DNA from: Duganella sp. Root336D2
GTDB lineage: Bacteria; Pseudomonadota; Gammaproteobacteria; Burkholderiales; Burkholderiaceae_D
NCBI RefSeq assembly: GCF_001425005.1
Contig: NZ_LMDB01000011.1
Coordinates: 1-45,059 of the forward strand
Direction: 5' to 3'
DNA length: 45,059 nucleotides
Positions 43,448 through 45,059 of the stretch are shown here, one piece after another. A program made the position numbers and the translations under genes. Position 1 is the stretch's first letter. The number at the start of each line of letters is the position of its first letter. The notes beneath the pieces were generated by a model. That model did not search any database. It had not been told where the DNA came from and saw only the letters and a list, made by a program, of their open reading frames with translations.

Positions 43448-44080
43448 ATGAATCAAGAGCTTAATGATCTACTGTATACATTGCCCTCAGGGACGGAGAG
43501 TTATGCAAGCGACTTGACCGATTTGGATGCGCAAGATGTTCCGCAAGATCGCATTCCTAAACTAAATGCTCTTGTGCAAGGGCAAGACGAGTATCTTGCG
43601 GTGACAGCGGCACGTATATTGTGCAGTTGGGGCCGGGAAGAAGGTTTTGATTATCTGGAGAAATTTGTTTGTGATCGTCCACCTCAAAATGAGAATTGGA
43701 TGCCACATCGGCTAAAAAATTATGATGAAACCTACAGATTTATCCTGGATGCAATAGTAGGCTTTTGGGCAATGCAGTCTGATGCAGAAAGGGGAGACGC
43801 GGCTCGACAGCGAATTTTCAAACCAATTACCAAAATTATTGAAATTGCCAATGTATTGCCATTTGACATCTCTCATTTCTTCTGGCTAATCGAACGCAAA
43901 GGGTTTACTGAATACATACCTGCGTTAAAAGAACATCTCACAGCGATTCTTTTAACTCCGAATTTACATCACTGGAAAATTGCAGATTGCGCACATCTGC
44001 TTATGAGATTCGATCCGGACTTTGTGCAAAAAGCGTTGGCTAAGCATGGAAAAACACTGTCAGATTATCCAGATAAGTGA
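43448..44080 (+). CDS. cdiI: probable cognate immunity protein (CdiI), HEAT-like
   Basis: A 210-residue soluble protein starting 9 bases after the exoprotein stop, where cdiI genes lie. The sequence is helical with HEAT/ARM-like repeats: RIPKLNALVQGQDEYLAVTA then ARILCSWGREEGFDYLEKFV, and near the end EYIPALKEHLTAILL then LHHWKIADCAHLLMRFDPDF. The ATG at 43448 has AGGAAAACG before it; a TTG four codons earlier is a less likely start. It is clearly more AT-rich than the conserved part of cdiA, as expected for an exchangeable toxin-immunity cassette. It would neutralise the toxin by binding it; this is inferred only from position and composition. Confidence 0.7.
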   Translation: MNQELNDLLYTLPSGTESYASDLTDLDAQDVPQDRIPKLNALVQGQDEYLAVTAARILCSWGREEGFDYLEKFVCDRPPQNENWMPHRLKNYDETYRFILDAIVGFWAMQSDAERGDAARQRIFKPITKIIEIANVLPFDISHFFWLIERKGFTEYIPALKEHLTAILLTPNLHHWKIADCAHLLMRFDPDFVQKALAKHGKTLSDYPDK

Positions 44081-44408
44081 TGGAATAATGGTTCTCGAAC
44101 GTGTAACTTGATGGGCTGCTGCCCCCCAAAAAATGTCGTTCATTTCGCTCCGTACGGGGACAGTGCACTCAAATATATCGCCATAGTAGGCCTTGAAGGG
44201 CTTTGATACTCGACTCATTTGAAGTCGCTCAGGTATACGTCGATAACCCGGTACCTCGGCAATTGGCTATGCTGCTAAATGAAATCACTGGTGTACTGGT
44301 CTACAGTCGCCAACGCCAGAGTGCCTGCAAGAATGTGGGCTTCTAGCTAAAGTGTGACGACGCCTTCACGTAAAGGGATAGGACTGGGGCCGTAAAGGTT
44401 AAGAAGCC
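44081..44408. other. gap with possible remnants between immunity genes
   Basis: 328 bases. Fragmentary plus-strand frames occur, for example one encoding QVYVDNPVPRQLAMLLNEIT near 44230, but none has a start signal or a family I recognise. A decayed toxin end is possible but not shown. Confidence 0.4.
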
Positions 44409-44711
44409 ATGATTACTGAAGATGGTGAAATTAGTAAGAGTATTTTCGAAATAATTTACCTGGCGATAGAGGAGGAGTACGAGCTATTTGAGTTTTCTGC
44501 CTTTATTCGTGATGGCTATTTAGAGACGAAATTATGGATAACCTCGGGCGGCATCTGCACGGCCATTGTCAAGAATAATATAAACTATGCGATATTGTGT
44601 GATCTGATCGAGGATTTAAAAGCAAGAGGAATGTTGCGCGGGGATGATTGGAGATCGTTCACGATGACTTACGTGTATGGCGGTCAAGTAAAAGTCAAGT
44701 TTGAGTACTGA
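44409..44711 (+). CDS. possible orphan immunity protein (100 aa)
   Basis: The protein begins MITEDGEISKSIFEIIYLAI, has a Tyr/Phe-rich middle, and ends FTMTYVYGGQVKVKFEY. This alternation of helix and strand, with a W..F...Y..G.V...F.Y ending, is loosely like YezG/DUF600-type immunity proteins, but I cannot confirm the family. It is AT-rich compared with the window and lies 329 bases downstream of the likely cdiI gene, before an IS5 element. Orphan immunity genes collected behind toxin genes are common. TAAAGGTTAAG precedes the start. Confidence 0.5.
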   Translation: MITEDGEISKSIFEIIYLAIEEEYELFEFSAFIRDGYLETKLWITSGGICTAIVKNNINYAILCDLIEDLKARGMLRGDDWRSFTMTYVYGGQVKVKFEY

Positions 44712-44840
44712 TGAATTGACGCGCATTTGCAGGAGGCCAGTGCCGATGGCCCTAAGACATAATATGAAAACAAGAATGTCAGTAGTTTGGAACTCGGTGT
44801 TAGAGAGGCCCCAATTAGTCCGGTCTGAATAAATCGTTAT

Positions 44841-45059
44841 TCAGCAATGCCTGGGCTGGAGTCGGCGCCAAGTCCCCGCCACCGGAATCGGCGGCGGCAT
44901 TGCCTGGGCTGCGATCAAGGCCAAAAGAAGCCGCAGCTTCCGCAGGATCATGCGCGGGTTGTGTCCGCAGCCGCACAGCAGCGCATGGTACGCATCGCCA
45001 TCTGTGCCTTTCAGCCAGTTCCGTCGCAAACGGCCATCATTTTTCATGTGCCCGATTGC
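44841..45059 (-). CDS. IS5-family transposase, C-terminal end (runs off the window)
   Basis: The minus-strand frame reads AIGHMKNDGRLRRNWLKGTD then ALLCGCGHNPRMILRKLRLL and stops at 44841. This is the C-terminal block of IS5-type transposases (GHMKNDGR.GRNWLKG...LCGAGHN.R.ILR.LR). The frame is open to the window edge, so the rest of the transposase lies beyond 45059. The element's end is probably between 44810 and 44840, bounding the toxin locus on the right. Confidence 0.8.
   Translation of the reverse strand, partial: AIGHMKNDGRLRRNWLKGTDGDAYHALLCGCGHNPRMILRKLRLLLALIAAQAMPPPIPVAGTWRRLQPRHC

Overview
The window looks like an accessory region of a Burkholderiales chromosome, most likely Oxalobacteraceae-like (Massilia, Herbaspirillum or Janthinobacterium relatives). 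This is inferred from the high GC content, the kinds of proteins present (YXWGXW-type secreted protein, RNB ribonuclease, acyl-CoA desaturase, FTR1-like cytochrome) and the large two-partner secretion locus. No rRNA gene, complete tRNA or CRISPR array was seen.

Layout. (1) 1-2.9 kb: an IS3-family element abuts an RNB-type ribonuclease gene that has lost its 5' part. (2) 3-16 kb: a gene-sparse stretch of short genes, many with clear Shine-Dalgarno sequences and no recognised function. Among them are a cold-shock protein, a GGDEF diguanylate cyclase, a CPA1-type cation/proton antiporter and a fatty-acid desaturase. It also holds a broken Crp/Fnr regulator and a broken response regulator. At least two families of small paralogues are scattered here. 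(3) 15.8-17.6 kb: a mobile-DNA graveyard with pieces of two IS3-type transposases, an IS5-type transposase and a phage-type integrase next to the 3' half of a tRNA gene. (4) 17.6-26 kb: an SdpR/SdpI-like pair, a YXWGXW-type secreted protein, an unknown exported protein, an alpha/beta hydrolase, and a three-gene export cluster (FTR1-like cytochrome c, purple acid phosphatase, TPR protein). (5) 26.3-44.7 kb: a two-partner secretion locus with the order transporter (CdiB/TpsB), HlyC-type lysine acyltransferase (CdiC-like), 4960-residue CdiA-like exoprotein, HEAT-like immunity candidate, then a possible orphan immunity gene. (6) The window ends inside an IS5-family transposase.

How the parts fit. 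The best candidate for an interesting system is the cdiBCAI-like locus. The acyltransferase probably lipidates the giant exoprotein in the cytosol. The exoprotein is exported by Sec with an extended signal peptide and crosses the outer membrane through the CdiB barrel. It ends in a variable, lower-GC toxin tip with an ADP-ribosyltransferase-like pattern that I do not recognise exactly. The gene 9 bases downstream is placed to encode the cognate immunity protein. These functional statements are inferences from family resemblance and gene order.
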